Shown here: in pieces, positions 19,129-27,812 of the stretch
How the letters are laid out: every line of letters begins with the position of its first letter
Numbering within the stretch: position 1 is the first letter of the stretch
Assembly (NCBI RefSeq): GCF_039794105.1
Contig: NZ_JBDIWA010000006.1
Span: 68,869 to 132,868, forward strand
Length of the DNA: 64,000 nt
Source of the DNA: Kuenenia sp039794105
Lineage (GTDB): Bacteria > Planctomycetota > Brocadiia > Brocadiales > Brocadiaceae
Direction of reading: 5' to 3'
Program-made: the position numbers and the translations under genes
The notes under the pieces: generated by a model
The model's database searches: none
What the model was told of the DNA's origin: nothing
The model's input: only the letters and a program-made list of their open reading frames with translations

Positions 19129-19156
19129 TTGACAGAAAAAATATTGTCTGTAATAA
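19129..19156 (+). promoter_or_regulatory. Candidate sigma-70 promoter for typA
   Basis: TTGACA at 19129-19134 and TAATAA at 19151-19156 are separated by 16 bases. The -35 and spacer are part of the duplicated block; in copy 1 the same TTGACA (17941) is followed by CATCAG instead of a -10 box, because the cassette junction falls there. Confidence 0.5.
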
Positions 19157-19202
19157 TCTATCGAGAATAGTATTATTTAATACAAAGTTAATCTTGTTAT
19201 AT

Positions 19203-19236
19203 GCCGCTTCGTTATTCGTTGCGGCTTTTTTATTTT
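19203..19236 (+). terminator. Possible terminator or leader hairpin before typA
   Basis: GCCGC at 19203-19207 pairs with GCGGC at 19220-19224, followed by a T-rich run. The stem is only 5 bp. It lies between the candidate promoter and typA, so it could attenuate rather than end transcription. Confidence 0.35.
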
Positions 19237-19289
19237 GAGTTCGTAGTGGAAACACAATAACGTCTCCATAGAAAAATCTGAGGAAAAGA

Positions 19290-21140
19290 ATGGCAAAAAC
19301 TGTAAGAGATAATGTTCGTAATGTAGCAATTATTGCCCATGTTGATCACGGCAAAACGACTCTGGTTGATCAATTGCTTAAGCAGAGCGGCACGTTTAGG
19401 GTGAACCAGCAGATTCAGCATAGTGAAAGAATCATGGATTCAAATGACCTTGAGCGTGAGCGTGGTATAACCATACTGGCAAAAAATACTGCTATTAATT
19501 ATGAAGGAGTGAAAATAAATATAATAGATACGCCAGGACATGCCGATTTTGGCGGAGAAGTGGAGCGGGTGCTCAAAATGGCGGATGGTGTGTTGCTGCT
19601 GGTTGATGCGGCGGAGGGGGTCATGCCTCAGACGAGGTTTGTACTGCGAAAAGCCCTTGGTTATAATTTGAATCCTCTTGTTGTCATTAACAAGATTGAC
19701 CGTCCTGACGCCCGTTGTCAGGATGTAATCAATGAAGTGTTTGATCTCTTTGTGGACCTTGACGCCAACGACGAACAATTGGATTTTAAAATTGTATATG
19801 CAAGCGGACGAAACGGCTATGCCAAATTATCGCTTGATGACGAAAGCAGCGATATCAGACCACTCCTTGATGCAATTATACAATTTGTTCCAAAACCGTG
19901 TTATGACACTGAATTCCCATTGCAAATGCAGATAGCATCGCTTGATTATAATGACTATGTCGGCAGGATTGGAATTGGCAGGATTTTTTCCGGCACAATT
20001 ACCACCGGTCAGCAAGTTGTCAGAATTGATAAGACAGGAAAACAATCCTTGCATAAGATTACTGAGGTGTTTGCGTTTGTGGGATTATCAAGGGAAAAAA
20101 CGCAGTCGGCAATGGCAGGGGACATTATAGCGTTAACGGGAATTGAGAATATTGACATTAGCGACACGATTACTTCTGTTGAAAATCCACAAGCAATGCC
20201 GTTGATACATATTGATGAACCAACCCTTTCCATGGTATTTTCCGTTAATAATTCTCCGTTTTGTGGTAAGGATGGAAAATTTGTTACCAGTAGAAATTTG
20301 AGGGAGAGATTGTTTCGGGAATTACGTTCAAACGTTGCCCTTAAGGTGGACGAAACAGCTTCGCCCGATGCTTTTTGCATTTCAGGAAGGGGATTATTAC
20401 ACCTCTCAATATTAATCGAAAACATGCGCAGGGAAGGATATGAATTACAGGTGTCAAAACCGAAAGTAATTTATAAGGAAATATACGGAAAGAGAATGGA
20501 ACCTATGGAGTATGTAGTTATAGATGTGCCAAAAGAAATGGAGGGGCAGGCGATTTCTCTTCTGGGGGCAAGAAAAGGTGAAATTGTCAGCATGAAAACG
20601 GAAAAACAATATACACATTTTGAATTTAAGGCGCCCTCGCGTGGATTAATTGGTTTGAGAAACCGTTTATTGAGTTCTACGCGCGGAGAGGCGGTTATGC
20701 ATCATAATTTTTATGATTACGAACCTTACAAAGGAGATATAGTGCACAGGACGCAGGGCGTATTGGTTTCTATGGCTGCTGGTGAGGCCACGGCATACGC
20801 TTTGGAAGGTTTACAGGACCGCGGAATAATGTTTGTTAAACCTGGTGAAGAAGTGTATGAAGGGATGATAGTTGGTGAGCATTGTGAACAGAATGATATT
20901 GTGGTTAACGTGATAAGGGAGAAGAAGGCTACGAATATCCGACAGGCTACCGGAGAGAAAGGCGTTAAGTTGTCTCCGCACAGAGAATTTTCACTAGAGA
21001 TGGCACTTGAATATATTGAAGACGATGAGCTGGTTGAAATTACTCCTAAAACATTTCGGTTAAGAAAAAAAATTCTTACGGAGAATGAAAGGAGAACCAC
21101 ACGCAGGCAACAGAACCCTGAAAAGGTAGCAATTCCATAA
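19290..21140 (+). CDS. typA: Translational GTPase TypA/BipA
   Basis: A 616-residue ribosome-binding GTPase of the EF-G class, important under stress and in 50S assembly. G1 is AHVDHGKTT at 16-24, G3 is DTPGHAD at 80-86 and G4 is NKID at 134-137. The later EF-G-like domains include FKAPSRGLIGLRNRLL and the BipA-specific C terminus with ATNIRQATGEKG and a basic tail. Length is that of the family. An AGGAAAAG precedes the ATG. It faces the HU gene, and both share a bidirectional terminator. Confidence 0.97.
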   Translation: MAKTVRDNVRNVAIIAHVDHGKTTLVDQLLKQSGTFRVNQQIQHSERIMDSNDLERERGITILAKNTAINYEGVKINIIDTPGHADFGGEVERVLKMADGVLLLVDAAEGVMPQTRFVLRKALGYNLNPLVVINKIDRPDARCQDVINEVFDLFVDLDANDEQLDFKIVYASGRNGYAKLSLDDESSDIRPLLDAIIQFVPKPCYDTEFPLQMQIASLDYNDYVGRIGIGRIFSGTITTGQQVVRIDKTGKQSLHKITEVFAFVGLSREKTQSAMAGDIIALTGIENIDISDTITSVENPQAMPLIHIDEPTLSMVFSVNNSPFCGKDGKFVTSRNLRERLFRELRSNVALKVDETASPDAFCISGRGLLHLSILIENMRREGYELQVSKPKVIYKEIYGKRMEPMEYVVIDVPKEMEGQAISLLGARKGEIVSMKTEKQYTHFEFKAPSRGLIGLRNRLLSSTRGEAVMHHNFYDYEPYKGDIVHRTQGVLVSMAAGEATAYALEGLQDRGIMFVKPGEEVYEGMIVGEHCEQNDIVVNVIREKKATNIRQATGEKGVKLSPHREFSLEMALEYIEDDELVEITPKTFRLRKKILTENERRTTRRQQNPEKVAIP

Positions 21141-21180
21141 CGATACGAAGATTCGTTACGCAAATAATGTTTTGTTTAAA

Positions 21181-21210
21181 AAAAAAGCAGGCTGAAAAGC
21201 CTGCTTTTTT
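21181..21210. terminator. Bidirectional intrinsic terminator between typA and HU
   Basis: A perfect 8-bp stem AGCAGGCT/AGCCTGCT with a GAAA tetraloop is flanked by A-run on the left and T-run on the right, so it can stop transcription from both convergent genes. Confidence 0.9.
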
Positions 21211-21239
21211 AACAACAATAGTTAATGTATATTTATTTA

Positions 21240-21551
21240 TTATTTCTTTTTCATTTTTCCTGTTGAAGCGGAACCACATTTTGCTACAACCTTTTTAAAA
21301 TCTTGTCCTACGCTGAATTTAACAGTTTTGCTTGCCTTAATAGTAATAACTGCTCCTGTTTGGGGATTCCTTCCTTTTCGTGCTTTTCTTTCTTTTACTG
21401 AAAAGGTTCCGAAACCAATAAGACGCACTTCGTTCGATTTCTTTACACCTTGCTTGATGCCGTTCAACACAGCGTTTACCGCCTTTTCTCCGCAAGCCTT
21501 AGAAACACTACATTCATTTGCAACATACTCAACTAACTCCTGTTTATTCAT
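21240..21551 (-). CDS. HU/IHF family DNA-binding protein
   Basis: A 103-residue nucleoid protein that bends DNA. It starts MNKQELVEYVANECSVSK, has the arm motif GRNPQTGAVITI and FGTFSV before it, all standard for HU. The C terminus carries about 13 extra residues ending KMKKK, a lysine-rich tail beyond the usual 90. Reading convergent with typA. An AAGGAGAAAG precedes its ATG. HU rather than IHF is likely because it is a single gene without IHF-specific features. Confidence 0.95.
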   Translation of the reverse strand: MNKQELVEYVANECSVSKACGEKAVNAVLNGIKQGVKKSNEVRLIGFGTFSVKERKARKGRNPQTGAVITIKASKTVKFSVGQDFKKVVAKCGSASTGKMKKK

Positions 21552-21834
21552 ACAACTTTCTCCTTTCTAAAAATATGGCGTATATAAGATAACCATAAGG
21601 ACAAGCTAAAGTAGGGGTTAGAATACAGTAAATAACATTCTGAATCAAGCAATTTTTTGGGCATTCTGAAAAAATGTAAGTAGGGTATATTTGTGCAAAC
21701 AAGCATAAATAGGGAATCAGCAAGGGGAATATTTTTCAGCTTAACTCGTTTCCAACGTTTTAGCTGTTTGAAAATTGCATTTCAATAAATCAGGCCGCCT
21801 TTGTCAGCGACTTTATTCTGTTGTTGATCTTGAT

Positions 21835-21920
21835 GTAGAGACACATTGCATGCGTCTGGAAACTGCTGCGCGTAATGAAAATGTTGACGCAACAGAGAGA
21901 CGCATGCAATGCGTCTCTAC
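21835..21920. repeat. GTAG...CTAC inverted-repeat element
   Basis: The arms GTAGAGACACATTGCATGCG and AGACGCATGCAATGCGTCTC-TAC pair over about 23 bases with one or two mismatches around a 40-base interior. The arms hold the self-complementary GCATGC. Confidence 0.8.
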
Positions 21921-22065
21921 AAAAAGTCGTCGGAGTTGAGAGTGGCGGTATGACTGGAAAAGGTACATAAATGAACTTGGGGAGGTCTCATTATTCAGGT
22001 TGATGACCGTAATGCTGCATACTGCAAGGGAAGCCGAAGGGTATGGCGGGATAATGAGAAGTCGG

Positions 22066-22209
22066 GTAACACTTTAGTTTTTTTAAAAACGTAAGAGCGA
22101 AAGACGAAAGACGAAAGACGAAAGATGTCCATTGTCCATCATCCGTTGTCCCTACACTATGCGCCAAGCAGCGCTATTATTGGAATTTTTCAAAAAACTA
22201 AAGTGTTAC
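22066..22209. repeat. Family A MITE-like element, copy 3
   Basis: Left end GTAACACTTTAGTTTTTTT, right end CAAAAAACTAAAGTGTTAC. The interior is a heptamer array: CGAAAGA four times (22098-22125), TGTCCAT twice, CATCCGT and TGTCCCT. One repeat system is thus nested in another. The right arm (GCGCTATTATTGGAATTTTT) matches copy 1. Confidence 0.8.
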
Positions 22210-22594
22210 GAAGTCGGCGATGCCCATAGTAGTGATGATGGTGAAGACAACATAACTCCATTGAGACACATCCTGGTAAAAGCAGACGTTTCATTTCTCA
22301 ATAAGTTTCAATAGTTCTCTCTCCCCTGATTTCCCTCCCAAGAGGGGGCTTTTTGTGTTCTCCTCTAGGGAAGGGCTGGATGTTCTTTTTCTTATTTGAG
22401 CTATACTCTAGATGCTCATAAAATATGAATTTTAAATTGTTAATTGGGTGGCACGGACAAACCTTGTTTGTCCGTGTTGAATTTGTATGACATATTCCGC
22501 TACATCGTTTATGCGCTAAGGATATGCACTTGACTACTATAGCTGCAATCTGTAATATAATTTTTTATGTAGGACATTATGTGCCACGTAATAT

Positions 22595-22761
22595 TAGTAC
22601 CTTGTCGGCATAGCCAGAACCAGGCAAACACAAAAACAGTCAACAACCATTGGTCATTGATCAACCGCCGACTGCCGGGTATAGTTTGCCGGCTGCAGAA
22701 TGGACAATGAAATATTTTGCAAAAATGCAAAAAATGCAAAGAAATTACTGATACGGTACTA
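22595..22761. repeat. Family B repeat element, copy 1
   Basis: Starts TAGTACCTTGTCGGCATAGC and ends AGAAATTACTGATACGGTAC-TA, so the outer TAGTACC is inverted at the two ends. The same ends appear, partly in the other orientation, at 25060-25083, 28605-28640 and 53653-53940. Confidence 0.6.
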
Positions 22762-22882
22762 ATGGGACTACATTGTTTTCTTACGTTCCACTGGATTTTT
22801 CAAAAAACTAAAGCGTAAAGATGTTTTTATTTATTATGGACAGAAGAATTTTCATTGGTGTTTTTAAAAATGGAGTGATGGC

Positions 22883-23839
22883 ATGATACGTAGAATTCCT
22901 GCAATGCTGTTTCATTTTTGTTTATGGTGTATTATTCATTCGGCGGGAGGCATTGCTGCTGCCGAAGAAATAATCGAGGGTCGTGAAAAAGGTTCCTCCA
23001 AAGAAGTAGTTAAAAAACATAATAATCATGCGCACAGTGGGCTTAAGAGAAATCTTGGCTTTTCAAATTTTTTTGAGGGATGGGCCACCCCGTGGCAGCC
23101 TTATGAGCATACAGAAATAAGTGCGCCACGGGTGCCTTTGTTGCGTATTGCGCCGGGATTCTTTAGCAGGGAATTTAGGTTAAATTATATTTATATTCAA
23201 GATGAGCATCATGGCGAGGCAGATGTCAGTGAATTGAGTATCGCCCTTGAAATTCCTCTTACATTGCGGACAAAAATTGATATTGAGCCGAAATTATTAT
23301 ATGTCGACTATAGTGATCATGCTAGTACAGGAGGATTTGGCGATACCAGGCTGGCATTAAGGAGTATGCTCATCGAGAACGACTACCTTTCGTTTTCCAC
23401 GGGTTCCACTATGAATATAACAACGGGTGATGAAGACAGGGGATTGGGAGAAGGGATAACTACTATGGGACAGGAACTAGCCCTGTGGACAGACCTGGGG
23501 CACCGCATTAGTCTTCAGGCATTATTGGGTGTTGAGGTTCCTACTGGCGGAGAACATAAAGAAGATTCCAACGTGGATATGCTTTTTGGTATGGCCATGT
23601 CTAAAACATTTGACACTGGAGAAATGTTATATTTAGAAGGTATTACCCCATTTATCGAGGTAAATGGCAGAAAGGGATATGGCAGCGAAAAAGGGAGTGA
23701 ATACCGTGTCGATCTTTTACCGGGAATACGCTTGGAGTTTTGCCGTGAGTTTTTCGTGTTTCAGGGTTTTGAAATTCCGTTAAATAATACAGAAGAGTTT
23801 AACAAACGGTTTTGGTTTGGAATTATTAAAGATTTTTAG
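22883..23839 (+). CDS. Outer-membrane beta-barrel-like protein of the iron locus
   Basis: A 318-residue secreted protein with a signal peptide (about 1-27, hydrophobic core ending near AAAEE). The mature part alternates polar and hydrophobic residues with many Gly and aromatic residues, ending GIIKDF with a terminal Phe, as outer-membrane barrels do. It loosely resembles the phenol-degradation MetA-like/DUF barrel proteins. It stands first in a run leading to feoB, so it may carry ligands or metal across the outer membrane; this is inference from context. No TonB box or plug is seen. Confidence 0.6.
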   Translation: MIRRIPAMLFHFCLWCIIHSAGGIAAAEEIIEGREKGSSKEVVKKHNNHAHSGLKRNLGFSNFFEGWATPWQPYEHTEISAPRVPLLRIAPGFFSREFRLNYIYIQDEHHGEADVSELSIALEIPLTLRTKIDIEPKLLYVDYSDHASTGGFGDTRLALRSMLIENDYLSFSTGSTMNITTGDEDRGLGEGITTMGQELALWTDLGHRISLQALLGVEVPTGGEHKEDSNVDMLFGMAMSKTFDTGEMLYLEGITPFIEVNGRKGYGSEKGSEYRVDLLPGIRLEFCREFFVFQGFEIPLNNTEEFNKRFWFGIIKDF

Positions 23840-23843
23840 AAGA

Positions 23844-23879
23844 AATCCCGCTTCCTTTAATAAATGTACGAAGCGGGAT
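23844..23879. promoter_or_regulatory. Hairpin between the barrel gene and the first cysteine-cluster gene
   Basis: ATCCCGCTTC at 23844-23853 pairs with GAAGCGGGAT at 23870-23879 (10 bp, loop about 16). No T-run follows, so it may stabilise the upstream mRNA or hide an ATG at 23864 that lies inside it. Confidence 0.55.
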
Positions 23880-23881
23880 GT

Positions 23882-24382
23882 ATGGGATGGAAGAGGAATT
23901 ATTTGTCAGAAATAAATAATAAAATGGATTGCAGAGAACAAACAAAAGATAAAGAGGTTGGTGCAGATTGTAAACCCTGGTACAAAAAGGGATTGAGGTT
24001 TGAATGCCAGCGGTGTGGCAAGTGTTGCCGCGGGGAGCCAGGGGTTGTTTGGGTGAATGGCAAAGAGATTAAAGACATTTCCAGGTTCCTGGGGATGACC
24101 GAAGAAATGTTTGCAAAAAAATATTTAAGGAATATTTATGGGCGAATTAGTTTGGTGGAATATGGCAATGGCGATTGCGTTATGTATAACAACGGTTGCG
24201 TTATATATGAAGTAAGGCCATGCCAATGCAGAACGTTTCCCTTTTGGTCTTCGAACATCAAAGAAAAGAATGAGTGGGAAAAGTTAAAGGGGCAGTGTCC
24301 AGGCATAGATAAAGGGCGGTTGCATAATTTGAAAACAATACGAAAGAATTTGATAGTGTATGAAAATCGATTTGCCGGATAA
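23882..24382 (+). CDS. YkgJ-type cysteine-cluster protein (putative Fe/Zn chelating)
   Basis: The core FECQRCGKCCRGEPG is the CxxCxxCC signature of the YkgJ/UPF0153 family, followed by GDCVMYNNGCVIYEVRPCQCRTFPFW, the second cysteine set. Such proteins are thought to bind a metal ion. ATG choices are 23864 (inside a hairpin), 23882 and 23924; 23882 is taken provisionally. It overlaps the next gene, itself a cysteine-cluster protein, by 23 bases. Together they sit between a barrel protein and FeoB, so a link with iron handling is likely but not shown. Confidence 0.75.
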   Translation: MGWKRNYLSEINNKMDCREQTKDKEVGADCKPWYKKGLRFECQRCGKCCRGEPGVVWVNGKEIKDISRFLGMTEEMFAKKYLRNIYGRISLVEYGNGDCVMYNNGCVIYEVRPCQCRTFPFWSSNIKEKNEWEKLKGQCPGIDKGRLHNLKTIRKNLIVYENRFAG

Positions 24383-24863
24383 TAGTATTATTGCAGAAAA
24401 AGAAACAGCTCATAATGAGCAACTGTTTTTGGAGTTAAAGGAACTTTATTGTCTCTTAGAGCATGAAGTGTCTTTGATTAATCCCCGATGCAATAAGTGT
24501 GGAATGTGCGGTAATTTCGGGGTATATGACCATGTGCTGTATGCGAGCAGTGTTGAAGTTGATTACGTAACTAAAAATGTGTCTGTTCCCGATTTTGATA
24601 TTTCAAGAGATGTTTGTCCATTTCTCAAAAATGATTTATGCAGTATCAGGGACTTTCGGATGCTTTCCTGCAGGGCGTTTTATTGTGACGAAAGACATAA
24701 AAACGAAACCCAATCAATACATGAAAAATACCATCGGTTAATCAAGGCGCTCTATAATAAATACCACCTCGAATGGGAGTATAGTCCATTTCTCCCACAA
24801 CTTAAGAGATTCAAATCAAACACGTTGAAAAACGGCAACATCATTCTCCCTCCGGATATTTAA
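24360..24863 (+). CDS. Second cysteine-cluster protein (YkgJ-like, divergent)
   Basis: A 167-residue protein with RCNKCGMCGNFG near residue 44 and DVCPFLKNDLCSIRDFRMLSCRAFYC around 95-120. The cysteine layout is like YkgJ but with CxxCxxC rather than CxxCxxCC, so the metal site differs from its neighbour. The start lies inside the preceding gene, which suggests coupled translation. C-terminal residues are basic and without recognisable domain. No enzyme function is assigned. Confidence 0.7.
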   Translation: MKIDLPDNSIIAEKETAHNEQLFLELKELYCLLEHEVSLINPRCNKCGMCGNFGVYDHVLYASSVEVDYVTKNVSVPDFDISRDVCPFLKNDLCSIRDFRMLSCRAFYCDERHKNETQSIHEKYHRLIKALYNKYHLEWEYSPFLPQLKRFKSNTLKNGNIILPPDI

Positions 24864-25125
24864 GAAAGAGTTCATCAAATCCTCTATGCAGAAATTGCTT
24901 GACATAAACCAGAAAAGAATTAGACTGTTTTTGCTGAGACTCATTATCAATCAAGCCAGAACCAAACATGCACGAAATACGAAAGGCGGAACCATAGATT
25001 GCACAGATTAAAAAATTAAATATTCGGATTCCATCATTAAATATTTTGCCACAAAATACAAAGAAATTACTGATAAGGTACTAAACGTTAAATTAAATGA
25101 AAGAGCAGTTACGGGTAATACGTAT
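24864..25125. repeat. Gap before feoB with family B-like right end
   Basis: About 260 bases hold a GCCAGAACCAAACATGCACG motif shared with the family B ends and, at 25060-25083, AAGAAATTACTGATAAGGTA, the right end of that family. The feoB ATG follows 43 bases later. No gene is visible. Confidence 0.5.
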
Positions 25126-27393
25126 ATGAATATTAAGAGGGCAGATCCCTTCAAATTAGCGCTTGTTGGAAATCCGAATGTCGGGAAGAGTGTTATTTTT
25201 GGATTACTTACGGGTAAATATGTAACGGTATCAAACTATCCTGGCACGACGGTGGAAGTTTCGCGCGGGGTATATAAAGGGTATGAAGGGGGTATCGAAG
25301 TCATAGATACGCCCGGAGCGAATAGTCTTATACCGCTTTCTGAAGATGAGGCTGTTGCAAGGGATATTTTGCTGGAAGATTACGATAAGCGCATTGTTCA
25401 GGTTATCGATGCTAAAAACCTGCGGCGTGGTTTATTGATAACAACTCAGATCGCTGAAATGGGGTTGCCGGTCTTGCTGACATTGAATATGTGGGATGAA
25501 CTCCTTGACAGAGGGATGAATGTTGATATTAATGCCTTGCAAGACTATTTGAAGATTCCTATAGTGAAAACGATTGCAACGCACAAGGTTGGTTTCAGAG
25601 AGTTGTTTCATTCGGTGCCTCTTGCCAGTGTGCCAGACATTCGGATTAATTATGGCAAATATATTGAAGAAGGGATTTTAAGGGTAGTCAAGATACTTAA
25701 TAATGTAATGGTGGTGAACGACAGGGCTTTGGCGATTATGTTGTTATCGCATGACGAATCGCTGGAAAAAAAATTAAAGGAAAAATTACCGGAAGTTTCG
25801 TTGCAAGAAATTGCCGGAATACGTGAAGACGTGCAGAGACATTTTAGTAATCCGTTAGGGTACGTTATTAGCATTAAACGCTCACATTATGTTGATGGGC
25901 TGATTGAAAAGGTTACAACCGCAGCGGGAAATGAGGCGGAAACCCGGCCGTTTATGAGGGGAGCATTTTTCTTCTTTTTGGCACCTCTGACGACATTTTT
26001 AATCGGATATAAACTTATGTCGTTGCTCATGTACGCAATTACCATGAAGTTGCAGGTATCCGATGTCCTTGAGACCGTGCTGGAACTTTCTGCCGGCGGC
26101 ATAATGTCCATTTATTTTACGTTGTATCTTTATAAAAAAGAATTTAAAACACGGAGTAAAATTACCGAAGTTTTGGGGCGGATTACTATGCATCCAATAG
26201 CGGCATTTCCCCTGTTGATAATGATTTTGTGGATAGTTTACAAATGGGTGGGGGAGTTTGGTTCAGGTGTGTGTGTGGACTTTTTAGAAAACAAGATCTT
26301 TGGCAGTGCGGAAACGCCCTCGGATGGTTTTGATTTATGTGTGTATATTCCTTTTCTGAAAAAAGTTTATACTTTTACCCACATCAATTTCGAGGGAATA
26401 AATTATTATATTGGTCTGTTGGCGCAAAAAATAATGAGTAAAGACAATTTAATTTACGAATTATTTTTAAATGAGCAATCGGGGCTGATTAGGGTAGGCC
26501 TTACTTATGCGATTGCAATCGTTTTTCCCATTGTAGGGTTTTTCTTTCTTGCATTTGGCATTATGGAAGACAGCGGGTATTTGCCCAGACTGGCGGTGAT
26601 GGTGGACAAGATATTTAAGCGGATCGGATTAAACGGAAAGGCCGTGCTTCCAATGGTTTTGGGTTTGGGATGCGACACGATGGCAACGATGACCACCAGG
26701 ATATTAAATACGAAAAAGGAAAGGATTATTGCCACCCTGTTGTTAGCATTGGCGGTACCATGTTCCGCGCAGTTGGGGGTGATTGCAAGTGTTCTTGGGA
26801 GTATTTCCGGGATATATTTTGCGGCATATTTCCTTATTATTTGTTCGCAGCTTTTTTTTGTCGGTTATTTATCATCAATAATCCTGCCAGGCGCCCCCTC
26901 TGATTTTTTAATGGAGATACCCCCGTTTCGCATGCCAAAATTATCCAATATATTCATAAAGACGTTTTATCGGGTTAACTGGTTTATGAAAGAGGCCGTG
27001 CCTTTGTTTGTACTGGGTACGCTTGTTTTATTTGTTGCCACAAAATTAGGGATATTGTCTTTTGTCGAGAAAATTGGGCAACCGGTAATCGGACATTTTT
27101 TAGGATTGCCGGTTGAAACAACACGCGGATTTATTTTAGGGTTTTTAAGAAGAGATTACGGAGCAGTCAGTATTTTTAAAGTGTTGGAAGAACAGGGGGT
27201 GGGGCATGTAATAGATCCAAAACAGTTACTGGTTTCCCTTGTGGTAATCACCTTGTTTATTCCCTGCATTGCAAATTTTTTTGTCATGATCAAAGAACGC
27301 GGTGCGAAAAGCGCATTTTTAATGTTTGCATTTATATTGCCCTACTCTATACTCATTGGGGGTTTGTTAAGAATTGTTTTGCGTTTATTTTGA
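25126..27393 (+). CDS. feoB: FeoB-family ferrous iron transporter (divergent GTPase motifs)
   Basis: A 755-residue protein with an N-terminal G domain and a C-terminal permease of about ten membrane segments. G1 is GNPNVGKS at 15-22, the effector region NYPGTT is at 37-42, G3 is DTPG at 61-64 (typical FeoB has DLPG), and G4 is NMWD at 121-124. The two permease gates contain LGLGCDTMATMTTRIL and PCSAQLGV, where FeoB usually has GCNVPA and CSARLPV. It is thus FeoB-like but of an unusual branch; Fe(II) is the likely substrate, Mn(II) is possible. The next gene overlaps by one base. Confidence 0.88.
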   Translation: MNIKRADPFKLALVGNPNVGKSVIFGLLTGKYVTVSNYPGTTVEVSRGVYKGYEGGIEVIDTPGANSLIPLSEDEAVARDILLEDYDKRIVQVIDAKNLRRGLLITTQIAEMGLPVLLTLNMWDELLDRGMNVDINALQDYLKIPIVKTIATHKVGFRELFHSVPLASVPDIRINYGKYIEEGILRVVKILNNVMVVNDRALAIMLLSHDESLEKKLKEKLPEVSLQEIAGIREDVQRHFSNPLGYVISIKRSHYVDGLIEKVTTAAGNEAETRPFMRGAFFFFLAPLTTFLIGYKLMSLLMYAITMKLQVSDVLETVLELSAGGIMSIYFTLYLYKKEFKTRSKITEVLGRITMHPIAAFPLLIMILWIVYKWVGEFGSGVCVDFLENKIFGSAETPSDGFDLCVYIPFLKKVYTFTHINFEGINYYIGLLAQKIMSKDNLIYELFLNEQSGLIRVGLTYAIAIVFPIVGFFFLAFGIMEDSGYLPRLAVMVDKIFKRIGLNGKAVLPMVLGLGCDTMATMTTRILNTKKERIIATLLLALAVPCSAQLGVIASVLGSISGIYFAAYFLIICSQLFFVGYLSSIILPGAPSDFLMEIPPFRMPKLSNIFIKTFYRVNWFMKEAVPLFVLGTLVLFVATKLGILSFVEKIGQPVIGHFLGLPVETTRGFILGFLRRDYGAVSIFKVLEEQGVGHVIDPKQLLVSLVVITLFIPCIANFFVMIKERGAKSAFLMFAFILPYSILIGGLLRIVLRLF

Positions 27394-27812
27394 TGGGACA
27401 AATGATAGGCAGGATTGTTTCTGTTTCGGAAGAGTGTGCAGAGGTATGTATTGTTGATACACAAGGCGCGTGTAGTAACTGTTCGTCATGCCCCAAGAAA
27501 ACAGGAACAAAAGATGTCATAATGGTAGCCGTACTAAATAACGTCAAGGTTGGACAGCTTGTTATCTTGCGTGATAACAGAAACTGGATAAATAAAAATA
27601 AAATAATATCATTAATTGGCGGCTTTATTTTTGGAGTAATTCTTTCAGAAGTATTTTCAAAAATTACAGCGTTTCGTACATATCGCTCGGAATATGATTT
27701 CATCGGCGGCGGGATTATTGTTGTCATTATGATAATTCTTATAAAAATAACAACACCAAATTATTGTTTGAGAATGGAACTGTATGGAGAAAAAAAACGT
27801 GAACATAATTGA
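27393..27812 (+). CDS. RseC/MucC-like membrane protein
   Basis: A 139-residue protein: an N-terminal part with the cysteine motif CSNCSSCPKKTG, then two transmembrane helices (IISLIGGFIFGVILSEVF and GGGIIVVIMIILI). This is the layout of SoxR-reducing/RseC family proteins, which bind an iron-sulphur cluster through the cysteines and act on membrane redox systems. The ATG overlaps the feoB stop (TGATG), and its 3' end overlaps the next gene by 29 bases, so all three are co-translated. In this place it may supply or sense redox state for iron uptake (inference). Confidence 0.75.
   Translation: MGQMIGRIVSVSEECAEVCIVDTQGACSNCSSCPKKTGTKDVIMVAVLNNVKVGQLVILRDNRNWINKNKIISLIGGFIFGVILSEVFSKITAFRTYRSEYDFIGGGIIVVIMIILIKITTPNYCLRMELYGEKKREHN

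Larger units (their letters stand above)
21552..22882. repeat. 1.3-kb repeat cluster without a gene
   Basis: The largest gap in the middle of the window holds only repeats: the GTAG...CTAC element at 21835-21920, family A copy 3 at 22066-22209, a hairpin at 22452-22476 (11-bp stem, loop CTT, same as 827-851), a family B element at 22595-22761 and a half family A end at about 22791-22817. A weak CCCTC/GAGGG stem at 22338-22352 with a following T-run may be a terminator. None of the short open frames looks coding. Confidence 0.75.
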
